Source: Promicromonospora sp049532985 (lineage in GTDB: Bacteria; Actinomycetota; Actinomycetes; Actinomycetales; Cellulomonadaceae). From it: a DNA stretch of 64,000 nucleotides. Below, in pieces: positions 36,794 to 45,131 of the stretch; positions within the stretch are counted from its first letter, which is position 1; each line of letters begins with the position of its first letter. The notes beneath the pieces are model-generated. The model made no database searches. It was not told the DNA's origin and saw nothing but the letters and a program-made list of their open reading frames with translations. Where the stretch lies: positions 1,302,001 to 1,366,000 of the forward strand of contig NZ_CP186693.1 in the NCBI RefSeq assembly GCF_049532985.1, given 5' to 3'. The position numbers were made by a program, and so were the translations under genes.

Positions 36794-37804
36794 GTGACCG
36801 TCTCCCGACGCGCCACCCGCCGCCTGCTCGCGCTGACCGCCGTGCCGCTGCTCGCCCTGACCGCCGCCTGCTCGGCGGCCAGCACCGAGCGCCCCGAGAC
36901 AGAGGAGTCCGCGGGCCTCGCCGGGAACGCACCCGAGTCCGCCGGTCTTCAGGTCAGCACCAGCCCCGACCAGGACCGCGTCCGCAGCACCGAGTCCGCC
37001 GACGCCGTGGCCCTGCTGCCCGACGAGTGGGCCGACAAGGACGAGATCACCGTCGCCGTCAGCGGCAGCGGCGCCCCGCCGCTCGTCTTCCTCGCCGACG
37101 ACGACAAGACGCCGATCGGCCACGAGACCGACATCGCCCAGCTCGTCGCCGACGCCCTCGGCAAGGACCTGAACCTGGAGGTCAAGGCCTGGGCCGACTG
37201 GCCGCTCGCCCTCCAGTCCGGCGACGTCGACGCCGTCATCTCCAACGTCACCGTCACCGAGGAGCGCAAGGAGACCATCGACTTCTCGAGCTACCGCGTC
37301 GACGAGCTCGGCTGGCTCACCGCCGCCGACTCCGACCTGGTCATCGACTCCCGCGAGGACATCGCCGGCAAGATCGTCGGCGTCGGCTCCGGGACCAACC
37401 AGGAGAAGATCCTGCTCGAGTGGGACCGCCTCAACCAGGCCGACGGCCTGGAGCCCATCCAGGGCCCCGAGTACTACGAGCAGCTTTCCGACGTGCTGCT
37501 TGCCCTCCAGTCCGGCCGCGTCGAGGCCTACGTGGGCCCCAACGCGTCGCTCGCCTACCAGGCCGCCGTCTCCCCGGAGGACTTCAAGGTGGTCGGCACC
37601 CTGAACGGCGGCTGGCCCGACACCGCGCAGATCGCGGTGGCCACCAAGAAGGGCGCGGACGCCGCCGACGCGGTCACCGCCGCCCTCAACCACGCCATCG
37701 AGGACGGCTCCTACCAGCAGGTGCTGGAGCGCTGGGGCCTCGAGGTCGAGGCCGTGGACCGCGCCGAGACCAACCCGCCCGGCCTGCCCAAGACGGAGGA
37801 GTGA
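36794..37804 (+). CDS. Amino acid type ABC transporter binding lipoprotein
   Basis: A 336-residue binding protein of family 3 (SBP_bac_3, polar amino acids/opines). Signal TRRLLALTAVPLLALTAAC ends in the lipobox LTAAC at about Cys25. A ~60 residue acidic, Ser-rich linker precedes the fold, which begins DEITVAVSGSGAPPLVFLAD. The conserved SGDVDAVISNVTVTEERKE and VGVGSGTNQEKIL blocks follow. GTG 36794 has GAAGGGA upstream and gives a clean signal peptide. A GTG at 36725 overlapping the ATPase stop is the alternative. Ligand unknown; cystine-like or S-modified amino acids are suggested by context. Confidence 0.9.
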   Translation: MTVSRRATRRLLALTAVPLLALTAACSAASTERPETEESAGLAGNAPESAGLQVSTSPDQDRVRSTESADAVALLPDEWADKDEITVAVSGSGAPPLVFLADDDKTPIGHETDIAQLVADALGKDLNLEVKAWADWPLALQSGDVDAVISNVTVTEERKETIDFSSYRVDELGWLTAADSDLVIDSREDIAGKIVGVGSGTNQEKILLEWDRLNQADGLEPIQGPEYYEQLSDVLLALQSGRVEAYVGPNASLAYQAAVSPEDFKVVGTLNGGWPDTAQIAVATKKGADAADAVTAALNHAIEDGSYQQVLERWGLEVEAVDRAETNPPGLPKTEE

Positions 37805-37809
37805 GCCCC

Positions 37810-39066
37810 ATGACCGAAGCCATCCGCGTGCCCCTGTCCGTGCTCGACCTCGCCCTGGTCGCCGACGGCTCCACCGGCGCCGCGGCGATCCAGCGGGCCG
37901 TGGCGCTCGCGGTCGACCTCGACGCCCTCGGCTACCGGCGCGTCTGGTACGCCGAGCACCACCTCGCGCCCGGCGTCGCCTCCGCGGCGCCCGCCGTGCT
38001 CGCGGCCGCCGTCGCAGCCCGCACCGCGCGCATCCGTGTCGGCTCCGGGGCCGTGCTGCTGTCCACGACGTCGCCCCTGATCGCCGCCGAGCAGTTCGGC
38101 ACCATCGCCGCCCTGCACCCCGGCCGGGTCGACCTGGGCCTGGGCCGCGCGTTCACCGTCCCCCGGCCGGCCCCGGCCGCGACCGGGGGAGACGAACGTG
38201 GGAACAGTCGTGCCAAGGCGGCCCAGAACCCGATCAAGTCCACGTTCGACGACGGGCGGGCAGCGGCGAGCGCCGGCGCCGTACCGCGGCTCGTGGACGG
38301 GCTGTACGTGCCGCCCGCGCCGCCGAACGGGTTCAACGACCCTGCGCTGCGCGAGCGGATCCTCGCCCAGCAGGAGGTGATCGGTGCACAGCGCGAGCCG
38401 GCCGGCTTCCGCGAGGAGGTCGAGCTCGTGCTCGACGTCCAGCGCGGCACCTACCGCGACCGCAGCGGCGGCGCGTACACGAGCCCGCCCGTCGAGGGGG
38501 CCCAGTTCGACCTCTGGCTCCTCGCGTCCAGCGGCGGCGAGAGCGCCCGCGTCGCAGGCGGGCTCGGCCTGCCGCTCGCGGCCAACTTCCACGTCAGCCC
38601 CGCCACCGTGCTGGACACCGTGGCGGCCTACCGGGAGGCGTTCCGGCCCGGTGTGCTCGCCGAGCCGTACGTGATCGTGTCGGCCGACGTCCTCGTCGCG
38701 CAGACCCTCGAACGCGCCCGCGTCCTGGCCGAGCCGTTCGCCGACTGGGTGCTGTCCATCCGCCGCGGCGAGCGCGGCGCCATCGCCTACCCGTCGCCGT
38801 CCGCCGCGACCGCCTGGACCGACCGGCCCGACGCCGAGCGTGCCCTCGTGGCCGACCGCGTGGACACCCGGATCGTCGGCGACCCGGACACCGTCGTCGA
38901 ACGCCTGGAGACGCTCGTGCGCGTCACTGGCGCCGACGAGCTGCTGGTCACCACCGCCACCCACGACCCCGCCGAGACCCGCCGCTCGTTCGAGCTGCTG
39001 GCGCGGGCCTGGGGGACCGGTGAGCGGACCGCGACGAGCCCCGGCCGGGTGGCCAGCGGCGTCTGA
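37810..39066 (+). CDS. Luciferase-like flavin-dependent monooxygenase 1
   Basis: A 418-residue member of the bacterial luciferase-like (LLM) family, group 1. The N-terminal pattern LSVLDLALVADGSTGAAAIQ, with YRRVWYAEHH and GSGAVLLSTTSPLIAAEQFG, is typical. These proteins use FMNH2 or F420 as co-substrate; no reductase is nearby. It has a ~60 residue insertion after GRVDLGLGRAFTVPRP (about residues 118-175) that is not usual in the shorter members. It starts 5 nt after the binding-protein stop. In the island it may cleave a carbon-sulfur bond. Confidence 0.85.
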   Translation: MTEAIRVPLSVLDLALVADGSTGAAAIQRAVALAVDLDALGYRRVWYAEHHLAPGVASAAPAVLAAAVAARTARIRVGSGAVLLSTTSPLIAAEQFGTIAALHPGRVDLGLGRAFTVPRPAPAATGGDERGNSRAKAAQNPIKSTFDDGRAAASAGAVPRLVDGLYVPPAPPNGFNDPALRERILAQQEVIGAQREPAGFREEVELVLDVQRGTYRDRSGGAYTSPPVEGAQFDLWLLASSGGESARVAGGLGLPLAANFHVSPATVLDTVAAYREAFRPGVLAEPYVIVSADVLVAQTLERARVLAEPFADWVLSIRRGERGAIAYPSPSAATAWTDRPDAERALVADRVDTRIVGDPDTVVERLETLVRVTGADELLVTTATHDPAETRRSFELLARAWGTGERTATSPGRVASGV

Positions 39067-39123
39067 ACCCGGCCCGCCCCGCCGTCCGACAACCCCGCAC
39101 GCCCCGAAGCGAAGGAGAACCCC

Positions 39124-40242
39124 ATGCCCGTCGAGTTCCTCGGCATCGCCGCCACCAGTGACGCCTCCGAGACCACCGCCCGCACCACCGCGCCCTTCGA
39201 CCCCGGCTACCTGGTCCGCATCGCGCGCGCCCACCGGGACAACGGCTGGACCCGCATCCTGTTCGCCTATGGCTCCTCCGGGCCCGAGCCGGCGGCGCTC
39301 GCGGCCCACGTCGCCGCGCACGTGCCGGACATCGAGCTGCTGCTCGCGCACCGGCCCAACGTCTCCTACCCGACGTACGCCGCGAAGACGTTCGCGACCC
39401 TGGACCAGCTCTCGGGCGGGCGGCTGTCGGTGCACTTCATCTCGGGCGGCAACGACCACGAGCAGGGCCGCGAGGGCGACACCCTGACGAAGGACCAGCG
39501 GTACGCTCGCACCCGCGAGTACATCCAGATCGTCAAGCGGGCCTGGAACAGCACCGAGCCGTTCGACCACCACGGCGAGTTCTACGACCTCGACGACTTC
39601 GTGCTCGACGTGAAGCCGGTCGAGGGCCACGTGCCGACCATCTCCTTCGGCGGCTCCTCCGACGCCGCCTACCCGGTCGGCGCCGCGGAGGCCGACATCT
39701 ACGCGGTGTGGGGCGAGCCGCTGGACCGCACCGCGGAGCAGATCGCCCGGGTGCACGCCGAGGCCACCGCGGCGGGCCGGGCGACGCCGCCGCGCATCCA
39801 CGCCGCGTTCCGGCCGATCATCGCTCCGACGGAGGAGCTGGCCTGGGAGAAGGCGCACCGGGTGCTCGACCGCATCGAGGCGCGCAAGGCGGCCCAGGGC
39901 GGTGTGCTGAGCCGGCGGCACCCGATCGACAAGCCCGAGAACGCGGGCTCGCAGCGGCTGCTGGAGATCGCCGCCCAGGGTGAGCGGTTCGACACGGCGC
40001 TGTGGACCGCCACCGCGAAGGCGACCGGCGGCGCCGGGAACTCGAACGCCCTGGTCGGCACGCCCGAGCAGGTGGCGCAGGCGCTGCTCGCGTACTACGA
40101 CCTGGGCGTGCGGGTGATCTCCGCGCGCGGCTACGACCTGCTGGACGACGCGATCGACTTCGGCCGCTACGTCATCCCCCTGGTCAAGGAGGGCGTGGCG
40201 GAGCGTGACCGCGCCGCGGCGGCGCAGGCGGCGGCGGCCTGA
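39124..40242 (+). CDS. SsuD-like flavin-dependent monooxygenase 2
   Basis: A 372-residue LLM-family protein closest in layout to alkanesulfonate monooxygenase SsuD. LLAHRPNVSYPTYAAKTFAT, the loop HFISGGNDHEQGREGDTLTK (near 101-120), RYARTREYIQIVKRAW and YDLDDFVLDVKPV all fit that group. The expected reaction is FMNH2- and O2-dependent cleavage of a C-S bond, but sulfonate versus other substrates cannot be decided. GAAGGAGAA 5-6 nt upstream supports the ATG. Its stop overlaps the next ATG by 1 nt. Confidence 0.87.
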   Translation: MPVEFLGIAATSDASETTARTTAPFDPGYLVRIARAHRDNGWTRILFAYGSSGPEPAALAAHVAAHVPDIELLLAHRPNVSYPTYAAKTFATLDQLSGGRLSVHFISGGNDHEQGREGDTLTKDQRYARTREYIQIVKRAWNSTEPFDHHGEFYDLDDFVLDVKPVEGHVPTISFGGSSDAAYPVGAAEADIYAVWGEPLDRTAEQIARVHAEATAAGRATPPRIHAAFRPIIAPTEELAWEKAHRVLDRIEARKAAQGGVLSRRHPIDKPENAGSQRLLEIAAQGERFDTALWTATAKATGGAGNSNALVGTPEQVAQALLAYYDLGVRVISARGYDLLDDAIDFGRYVIPLVKEGVAERDRAAAAQAAAA

Positions 40243-41450
40243 TGCGCTTCCAGGTCCTGGACATCGCGTTCAACCCGCCCCACCCCGTCACCGGCCGCGA
40301 GGTGCCGCCCGCCGACCGGCTGAACCGGATCGTGGACACCGCGGTGCTCGCGGAGGAGCTCGGGTTCGACTCGTTCGCGGTGGGGGAGCGGCACGCCGGC
40401 CCGGTGCTGTCCTCGGCCCCGACGGTGCTGCTGGGCGCCATCGCGGCCCGCACGTCCCGCATCCTGCTCTCCACGGGCGTCACGGTGCTGTCCCTGCACG
40501 ACCCGATCCGGCTCGCCGAGGACCTGGCCACCATCGACCAGCTCAGCCGCGGCCGCCTGGAGATCGTCATCGGCAAGGGCAACGAGGACCTGCAGTACCC
40601 GCTGCTCGGCCTGGACATCGCCAAGCAGTACGAGTACCTGCGGGAGAACTACGAGCTGCTGCGGCTGCTGCTCTCCGCCGAGGACGTCACCTGGGAGGGG
40701 CGGCACCGGCACCGGCTGGAGCACGCGACCACCCTCCCGCGCCCGTTCGCGGGGCCGTTCCGCATCTGGCACGGCTCGGCGACGTCGCAGTTCGCCGTCG
40801 ACCTGGCCGCCGAGCACGGCGACCCGATCGTCAGCGCGAACGCCCTGCAACCCCGGGAGAACTACGCCGTGCTCATCGACCGGTACCGGGAGCGGTACAC
40901 GGCCGCTGGGCACGACCCGGCCTACGGGTTCGTGGGCGCGGGCTCCGGCGGGCTGTTCCTGGCCGACACCACGGAGGCGGCCATCGAGCAGTACCGGCCG
41001 ATCTACGAGGGCCAGGTGCGCCAGCAGGACCAGCGGAGGCACGCGCCGGGCGCCGTCGGCAAGGTGACGAGCTTCCGCACGCTCCAGGACGCCGTCGACC
41101 GCGGGCCCGCGCTCGTGGGCTCGCCCGAGCGGGTGGCCGAGAAGATCCTCGACTACCACGCGTCGTTCGGGCACGTCCTGCAGTCCGTGTCCGTGAACCA
41201 CCTGCTGGAACCGGCCCGGCAGGAGGACGTGCTGCGCCGGTTCGCGGCCGAGGTGGTCCCCGTGGTCCGTGCCGAGGTCGGCACGGAGCTGTGGGGTCCG
41301 CGGGACGCGCGGCGCGCCGCCGGGTTCACGGCCGCGCACGGCACGGGGCCGCTCGCCGACGTCGGTCCGGGCGTGGACGGCCCCGAACGGCGACACGCCG
41401 GGACAATTGCCCCGAGTTTCCGCGATTCCACCCCGTCAGCCCGGCGGTGA
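40242..41450 (+). CDS. Luciferase-like flavin-dependent monooxygenase 3
   Basis: A 402-residue LLM-family protein. The barrel begins FQVLDIAFNPPHPVTGREVP and continues LGFDSFAVGERHAGPVLSSA and LLSTGVTVLSLHDPIRLAED, with the flavin-site region GRLEIVIGKGNEDLQYPLLG. The C-terminal ~60 residues after VPVVRAEVGTELWG are low in conserved character. It is coupled to gene 2 by a TGATG overlap, so the two may act in sequence. It is the last gene of the island and ends 18 nt before whiA. Confidence 0.85.
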   Translation: MRFQVLDIAFNPPHPVTGREVPPADRLNRIVDTAVLAEELGFDSFAVGERHAGPVLSSAPTVLLGAIAARTSRILLSTGVTVLSLHDPIRLAEDLATIDQLSRGRLEIVIGKGNEDLQYPLLGLDIAKQYEYLRENYELLRLLLSAEDVTWEGRHRHRLEHATTLPRPFAGPFRIWHGSATSQFAVDLAAEHGDPIVSANALQPRENYAVLIDRYRERYTAAGHDPAYGFVGAGSGGLFLADTTEAAIEQYRPIYEGQVRQQDQRRHAPGAVGKVTSFRTLQDAVDRGPALVGSPERVAEKILDYHASFGHVLQSVSVNHLLEPARQEDVLRRFAAEVVPVVRAEVGTELWGPRDARRAAGFTAAHGTGPLADVGPGVDGPERRHAGTIAPSFRDSTPSARR

Positions 41451-41456
41451 CCATGG

Positions 41457-41462
41457 CAGGAT
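41457..41462 (+). promoter_or_regulatory. Probable leaderless -10 element of whiA
   Basis: CAGGAT ends 6 nt before the whiA ATG, the spacing seen for other leaderless genes here. It would give whiA its own promoter despite the island upstream. Confidence 0.4.
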
Positions 41463-41468
41463 GACGCC

Positions 41469-42449
41469 ATGGCGCTCACGGGACAGGTCAAGGAGGAGCT
41501 CGCTCGGGTGAGGGTTGCGAAGACGTCGTGCCGCAAGGCCGAGGTCTCCGCGACGCTGAGGTTCTCCGGCGGTCTCCACATCATCTCCGGTCGGGTCGTG
41601 ATCGAGGCGGAGCTCGACACCGAGTCCGCGGCGACGCGGCTGCGGCACGCGATCCACGACCTGTATGGGCACAGCAGCGAGCTCATCGTGGTGCAGGCGG
41701 GCGGGCTGCGGAAGAGCTCGCGGTTCGTGGTGCGCGTGGTGCGCGAGGGGGAGTCGCTGGCCCGTCAGACCGGCCTGCTCGACGCCCGGGGCCGCCCCGT
41801 GCGCGGGCTGGCCCCGGAGGTCGTGTCCGCCGGGGTGCAGGAGGCCGAGGCCGTCTGGCGCGGCGCGTTCCTCGCCCACGGCTCCCTCACGGAGCCCGGG
41901 CGGTCGATGGCGCTGGAGGTGACCAGCCCCGGGCCCGAGGCGGCGCTCGCCCTGGTCGGCGCCGCGCGCCGCCTCGGCGTCGCCGCCAAGTCCCGCGAGG
42001 TGCGGGGCATCGACCGTGTCGTCATCCGCGACGGCGACTCCATCGGCCGCATGCTGGAGCGCATCGGCGCCCCCGAGACGCTCAAGGTCTGGGAGGAGCG
42101 CCGCGAGCGCCGCGAGGTGCGCGGCACCGCCAACCGCCTGGCGAACTTCGACGACGCGAACCTGCGGCGCTCGGCCCGGGCCGCGGTGGCGGCGGGGGCG
42201 CGCGTGCAGCGGGCGTTCGAGATCCTGGGCGACGAGCTGCCCGACCACCTGCGGCAGGCCGGTGAGCTGCGGCTGGCGCACAAGCAGGCGTCGCTGGAGG
42301 AGCTGGGCCGCCTGGCCGATCCGCAGCTTTCCAAGGACGCGGTGGCGGGCCGGATCCGCCGGCTGTTGTCGACGGCCGACAAGCGTGCCCTGGAGCTGGG
42401 TATCCCGGACACGGAGGCCGGCCTCCCCGCGGACCTGCTCGACCTCTGA
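41469..42449 (+). CDS. whiA: Sporulation/cell division regulator WhiA
   Basis: A 326-residue WhiA protein. The N-terminal half (ALTGQVKEELARVRVAKTSC start; RFSGGLHIISGRVVIEAELD) is the LAGLIDADG homing-endonuclease-like domain without nuclease residues. The C-terminal domain holds the helix-turn-helix (HKQASLEELGRLADPQLSKD, AVAGRIRRLL). In Streptomyces WhiA acts with WhiB on cell division genes. Non-sporulating relatives keep it for chromosome segregation and division. It is normally co-transcribed with rapZ and glmR but is separated from them here. Confidence 0.96.
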   Translation: MALTGQVKEELARVRVAKTSCRKAEVSATLRFSGGLHIISGRVVIEAELDTESAATRLRHAIHDLYGHSSELIVVQAGGLRKSSRFVVRVVREGESLARQTGLLDARGRPVRGLAPEVVSAGVQEAEAVWRGAFLAHGSLTEPGRSMALEVTSPGPEAALALVGAARRLGVAAKSREVRGIDRVVIRDGDSIGRMLERIGAPETLKVWEERRERREVRGTANRLANFDDANLRRSARAAVAAGARVQRAFEILGDELPDHLRQAGELRLAHKQASLEELGRLADPQLSKDAVAGRIRRLLSTADKRALELGIPDTEAGLPADLLDL

Positions 42450-42752
42450 GCGGAGCCGGACCGTACTTCACCCGGACCGTGCCGGGTGTGCCGCTTCCGG
42501 TTTGTGAGAACGAACAGAACCGGGAGTTCCACACTGTCCGGCTCGGGTCACGGTCGGGTGCGGTTCGGGTATAGGCTCGAAATCGTCAGGTGACGACGCC
42601 GTGACCATCGCGTTTCCCGTTCGGGTCGTCGCGAGGTCGCGGTGCCCGGAAAACCCTGACGAACGCACTTCACCGTCGGCCATCGACGGGAGTGGCGACA
42701 GATACAAGGAAACGTGTGCGCCGGGACGGCCGGCGCCCCTGAGGAGGGCATT
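42450..42752 (+). promoter_or_regulatory. gapA promoter and leader
   Basis: A 303-bp gene-free stretch. A -10 TATAGG at 42570-42575 predicts a leader of about 170 nt. Upstream lies an inverted repeat CCGGTT (42497-42502) with AACCGG (42518-42523) around a GAAC-rich centre, a candidate site for a carbon regulator. GAGGAGG 7 nt before the GTG is the ribosome site. Confidence 0.55.
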
Positions 42753-43757
42753 GTGACCATCCGCGTCGGCATCAACGGCTTCGGCCGTATCGGCAGGAAC
42801 TTCTACCGGGCTCTCGTGGAGTCGGGTGCGGACATCGAGGTCGTGGGCGTCAACGACCTGACCGACAACAAGACTCTCGCGCACCTGCTCAAGTACGACA
42901 CGACGCTGGGCCGCTTCGGCAAGTCGGTCGACTTCGACGACGACAACATCATCGTGGACGGCAAGAAGATCCGTGCGCTGGCCGAGCGCGACCCCGCGAA
43001 CCTCCCCTGGGGTGAGCTGGGCGCGGACATCGTCATCGAGTCCACGGGCTTCTTCACGGACGCCACCAAGGCGAAGGCGCACATCGACGCCGGCGCCAAG
43101 AAGGTCATCATCTCGGCCCCGGCCAAGAACGAGGACGCGACGTTCGTCATGGGCGTCAACCACGAGCAGTACGACGCCGCGGCGCACCACATCATCTCGA
43201 ACGCGTCGTGCACCACGAACTGCCTCGCCCCGCTGGCCAAGGCCCTGAACGACTCGATCGGCATCGAGCGTGGCCTCATGACCACGATCCACGCCTACAC
43301 GGGTGACCAGAACCTGCAGGACGGCCCGCACAAGGACCTGCGTCGTGCCCGTGCGGCCGCGCAGAACATCGTGCCCACCACCACGGGTGCCGCCAAGGCC
43401 GTCGCCCTGGTGCTGCCGGAGCTCAAGGGCAAGCTGGACGGCTACGCCCTGCGCGTGCCGGTCATCACCGGCTCGGCCACGGACCTCACCTTCGAGGCCC
43501 CCCGCGACGTCACCGTCGAGGAGGTCAACGCCGCGGTCAAGGCTGCCGCCGAGGGCCCGCTCAAGGGCGTCCTGGAGTACGTGGACGACGAGATCGTCTC
43601 GTCGGACATCGTGACCAACCCGCACCAGAGCATCTACGACGCGAAGCTCACCAAGGTGATCGGCAACCAGGTCAAGGTCGTCTCGTGGTACGACAACGAG
43701 TGGGGCTACTCGAACAGCCTCGTCTCGCTCACCGTGTTCGTCGGCGAGAAGCTCTGA
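42753..43757 (+). CDS. gapA: Glyceraldehyde-3-phosphate dehydrogenase
   Basis: A 334-residue NAD-dependent glycolytic enzyme converting glyceraldehyde 3-phosphate to 1,3-bisphosphoglycerate. The Rossmann start is RVGINGFGRIGRNFYRALVE. The catalytic Cys is in ISNASCTTNCLAPLAK near residue 155, and the C-terminal SWYDNEWGYSN supplies conserved contacts. Length is standard. GTG start after GAGGAGG; the upstream in-frame ATG adds a non-family tail. It heads the gapA-pgk-tpiA glycolysis trunk with secG and rbpA downstream. Confidence 0.98.
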   Translation: MTIRVGINGFGRIGRNFYRALVESGADIEVVGVNDLTDNKTLAHLLKYDTTLGRFGKSVDFDDDNIIVDGKKIRALAERDPANLPWGELGADIVIESTGFFTDATKAKAHIDAGAKKVIISAPAKNEDATFVMGVNHEQYDAAAHHIISNASCTTNCLAPLAKALNDSIGIERGLMTTIHAYTGDQNLQDGPHKDLRRARAAAQNIVPTTTGAAKAVALVLPELKGKLDGYALRVPVITGSATDLTFEAPRDVTVEEVNAAVKAAAEGPLKGVLEYVDDEIVSSDIVTNPHQSIYDAKLTKVIGNQVKVVSWYDNEWGYSNSLVSLTVFVGEKL

Positions 43758-43782
43758 CGCCTCTCGTCCCGGCGTGAACCCC

Positions 43783-43824
43783 GACGTCCGCGTGCGCATC
43801 GGCCAGCCGGCGCACGCGGACGTC
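43783..43824 (+). terminator. Long perfect hairpin between gapA and pgk
   Basis: GACGTCCGCGTGCGC (43783-43797) pairs perfectly with GCGCACGCGGACGTC (43810-43824), 15 bp with a 12-nt loop, starting 25 nt after the gapA stop. No T-tract follows. It may attenuate read-through into pgk or protect the gapA mRNA 3-prime end. Confidence 0.7.
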
Positions 43825-43882
43825 GTCATGTAACGAAGCTTCGACCGGCCTCGTGGCGGCCGGTCCCCGACCTGGAGTGCTC

Positions 43883-45100
43883 ATGAAGACCATCGACTCC
43901 CTCGGCGACCTGCGCGGCAAGCGCGTCCTGGTCCGCTCAGACTTCAACGTCCCGCTCGACAAGGAGACCGGGGCGATCACCGACGAAGGGCGCATCGTCG
44001 CCGCCCTGCCCACGCTGCGGCGTCTGGCGGACGCGGGTGCCCGTGTGGTCGTGACCGCGCACCTCGGCCGGCCGAAGCCGACGGACGGCTTCACCCCGGA
44101 GGCGAAGTACTCGCTGGCGCCCGTCGCGGAGCGCCTGGGCGAGCTGCTCGGCGCCCCCGTGGCGCTGGCCGAGGACCTCACCGGCCCGTCGGCGCAGAAG
44201 ACCGTCGCGGACCTGGCCGACGGCCAGGTCGCCCTGCTGGAGAACGTCCGTTTCGACCCGCGCGAGACCTCGAAGGTCGACGCGGAGCGCGCCGAGCTCG
44301 CGGGCGAGCTGGCGCAGCTCGCGGACGCCTTCGTCTCGGACGGCTTCGGCGTGGTGCACCGCAAGCAGGCCTCCGTGTACGACGTCGCGCAGGTGCTTCC
44401 CGCCGCGGCCGGCGACCTGGTGCTCAAGGAGGTCGAGTCGCTCTCGAAGGCGACCGGCGACCCGGAGCGCCCCTACGCCGTGGTGCTCGGCGGCTCCAAG
44501 GTCTCGGACAAGCTCGGCGTCATCGCCAACCTGCTGACCAAGGCCGACCGCCTCCTCATCGGTGGTGGCATGGTCTTCACGTTCCTGGCGGCCAAGGGCC
44601 TGTCGGTCGGCAACAGCCTGCTGGAGAGCGACCAGATCGACACCGTCAAGGGCTACCTCGCCACCGCCGAGGAGAACGGCGTCGAGATCGTGCTGCCGGT
44701 CGACATCGTCGCGGCGGACTCGTTCGCCGCGGACGCGCCGCACCAGGTCGTCGCCGCCGACGCGATCCCGGACGGCACCATGGGCCTCGACATCGGCCCC
44801 GAGTCGGGCAAGCTCTTCGCCGGCAAGCTCGCGGACGCGCGGACCATCGCGTGGAACGGCCCCATGGGCGTGTTCGAGTTCGACGCGTTCGCTGCGGGCA
44901 CGCGTGCCGTGGCGCAGGGCATCGTGGACGCGACAGCCGCCGGCGGGTTCTCCATCGTGGGCGGCGGCGACTCCGCCGCGGCCGTGCGTGCGCTCGGCTT
45001 CGACGAGGCCGGGTTCAGCCACATCTCGACCGGTGGCGGCGCGAGCCTGGAGCTGCTGGAAGGCAAGGAGCTCCCCGGCCTCACCGTGCTCGCCGACTGA
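43883..45100 (+). CDS. pgk: Phosphoglycerate kinase
   Basis: A 405-residue glycolytic kinase forming ATP and 3-phosphoglycerate. Substrate-binding RSDFNVPLD is near residues 18-26 and TAHLGRPK near 60-67. The nucleotide-binding GGSKVSDKLGVIANLL and the hinge/glycine loop SIVGGGDSAAAVRALGF with HISTGGGASLELLEGKELPG follow. All expected motifs are present and length is normal. The ATG follows TGGAG at short distance. It lies 31 nt upstream of tpiA and downstream of a strong hairpin, so its level may differ from gapA. Confidence 0.98.
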   Translation: MKTIDSLGDLRGKRVLVRSDFNVPLDKETGAITDEGRIVAALPTLRRLADAGARVVVTAHLGRPKPTDGFTPEAKYSLAPVAERLGELLGAPVALAEDLTGPSAQKTVADLADGQVALLENVRFDPRETSKVDAERAELAGELAQLADAFVSDGFGVVHRKQASVYDVAQVLPAAAGDLVLKEVESLSKATGDPERPYAVVLGGSKVSDKLGVIANLLTKADRLLIGGGMVFTFLAAKGLSVGNSLLESDQIDTVKGYLATAEENGVEIVLPVDIVAADSFAADAPHQVVAADAIPDGTMGLDIGPESGKLFAGKLADARTIAWNGPMGVFEFDAFAAGTRAVAQGIVDATAAGGFSIVGGGDSAAAVRALGFDEAGFSHISTGGGASLELLEGKELPGLTVLAD

Positions 45101-45131
45101 CCGCCCTGATCCCAGAAGAAAGAAGAAGAAC

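Noticed and set aside
27598..41468. Island as a mobile element with attachment sites
   Set aside because: No integrase, transposase or terminal repeats are seen, and codon use and GC look like the rest of the window.
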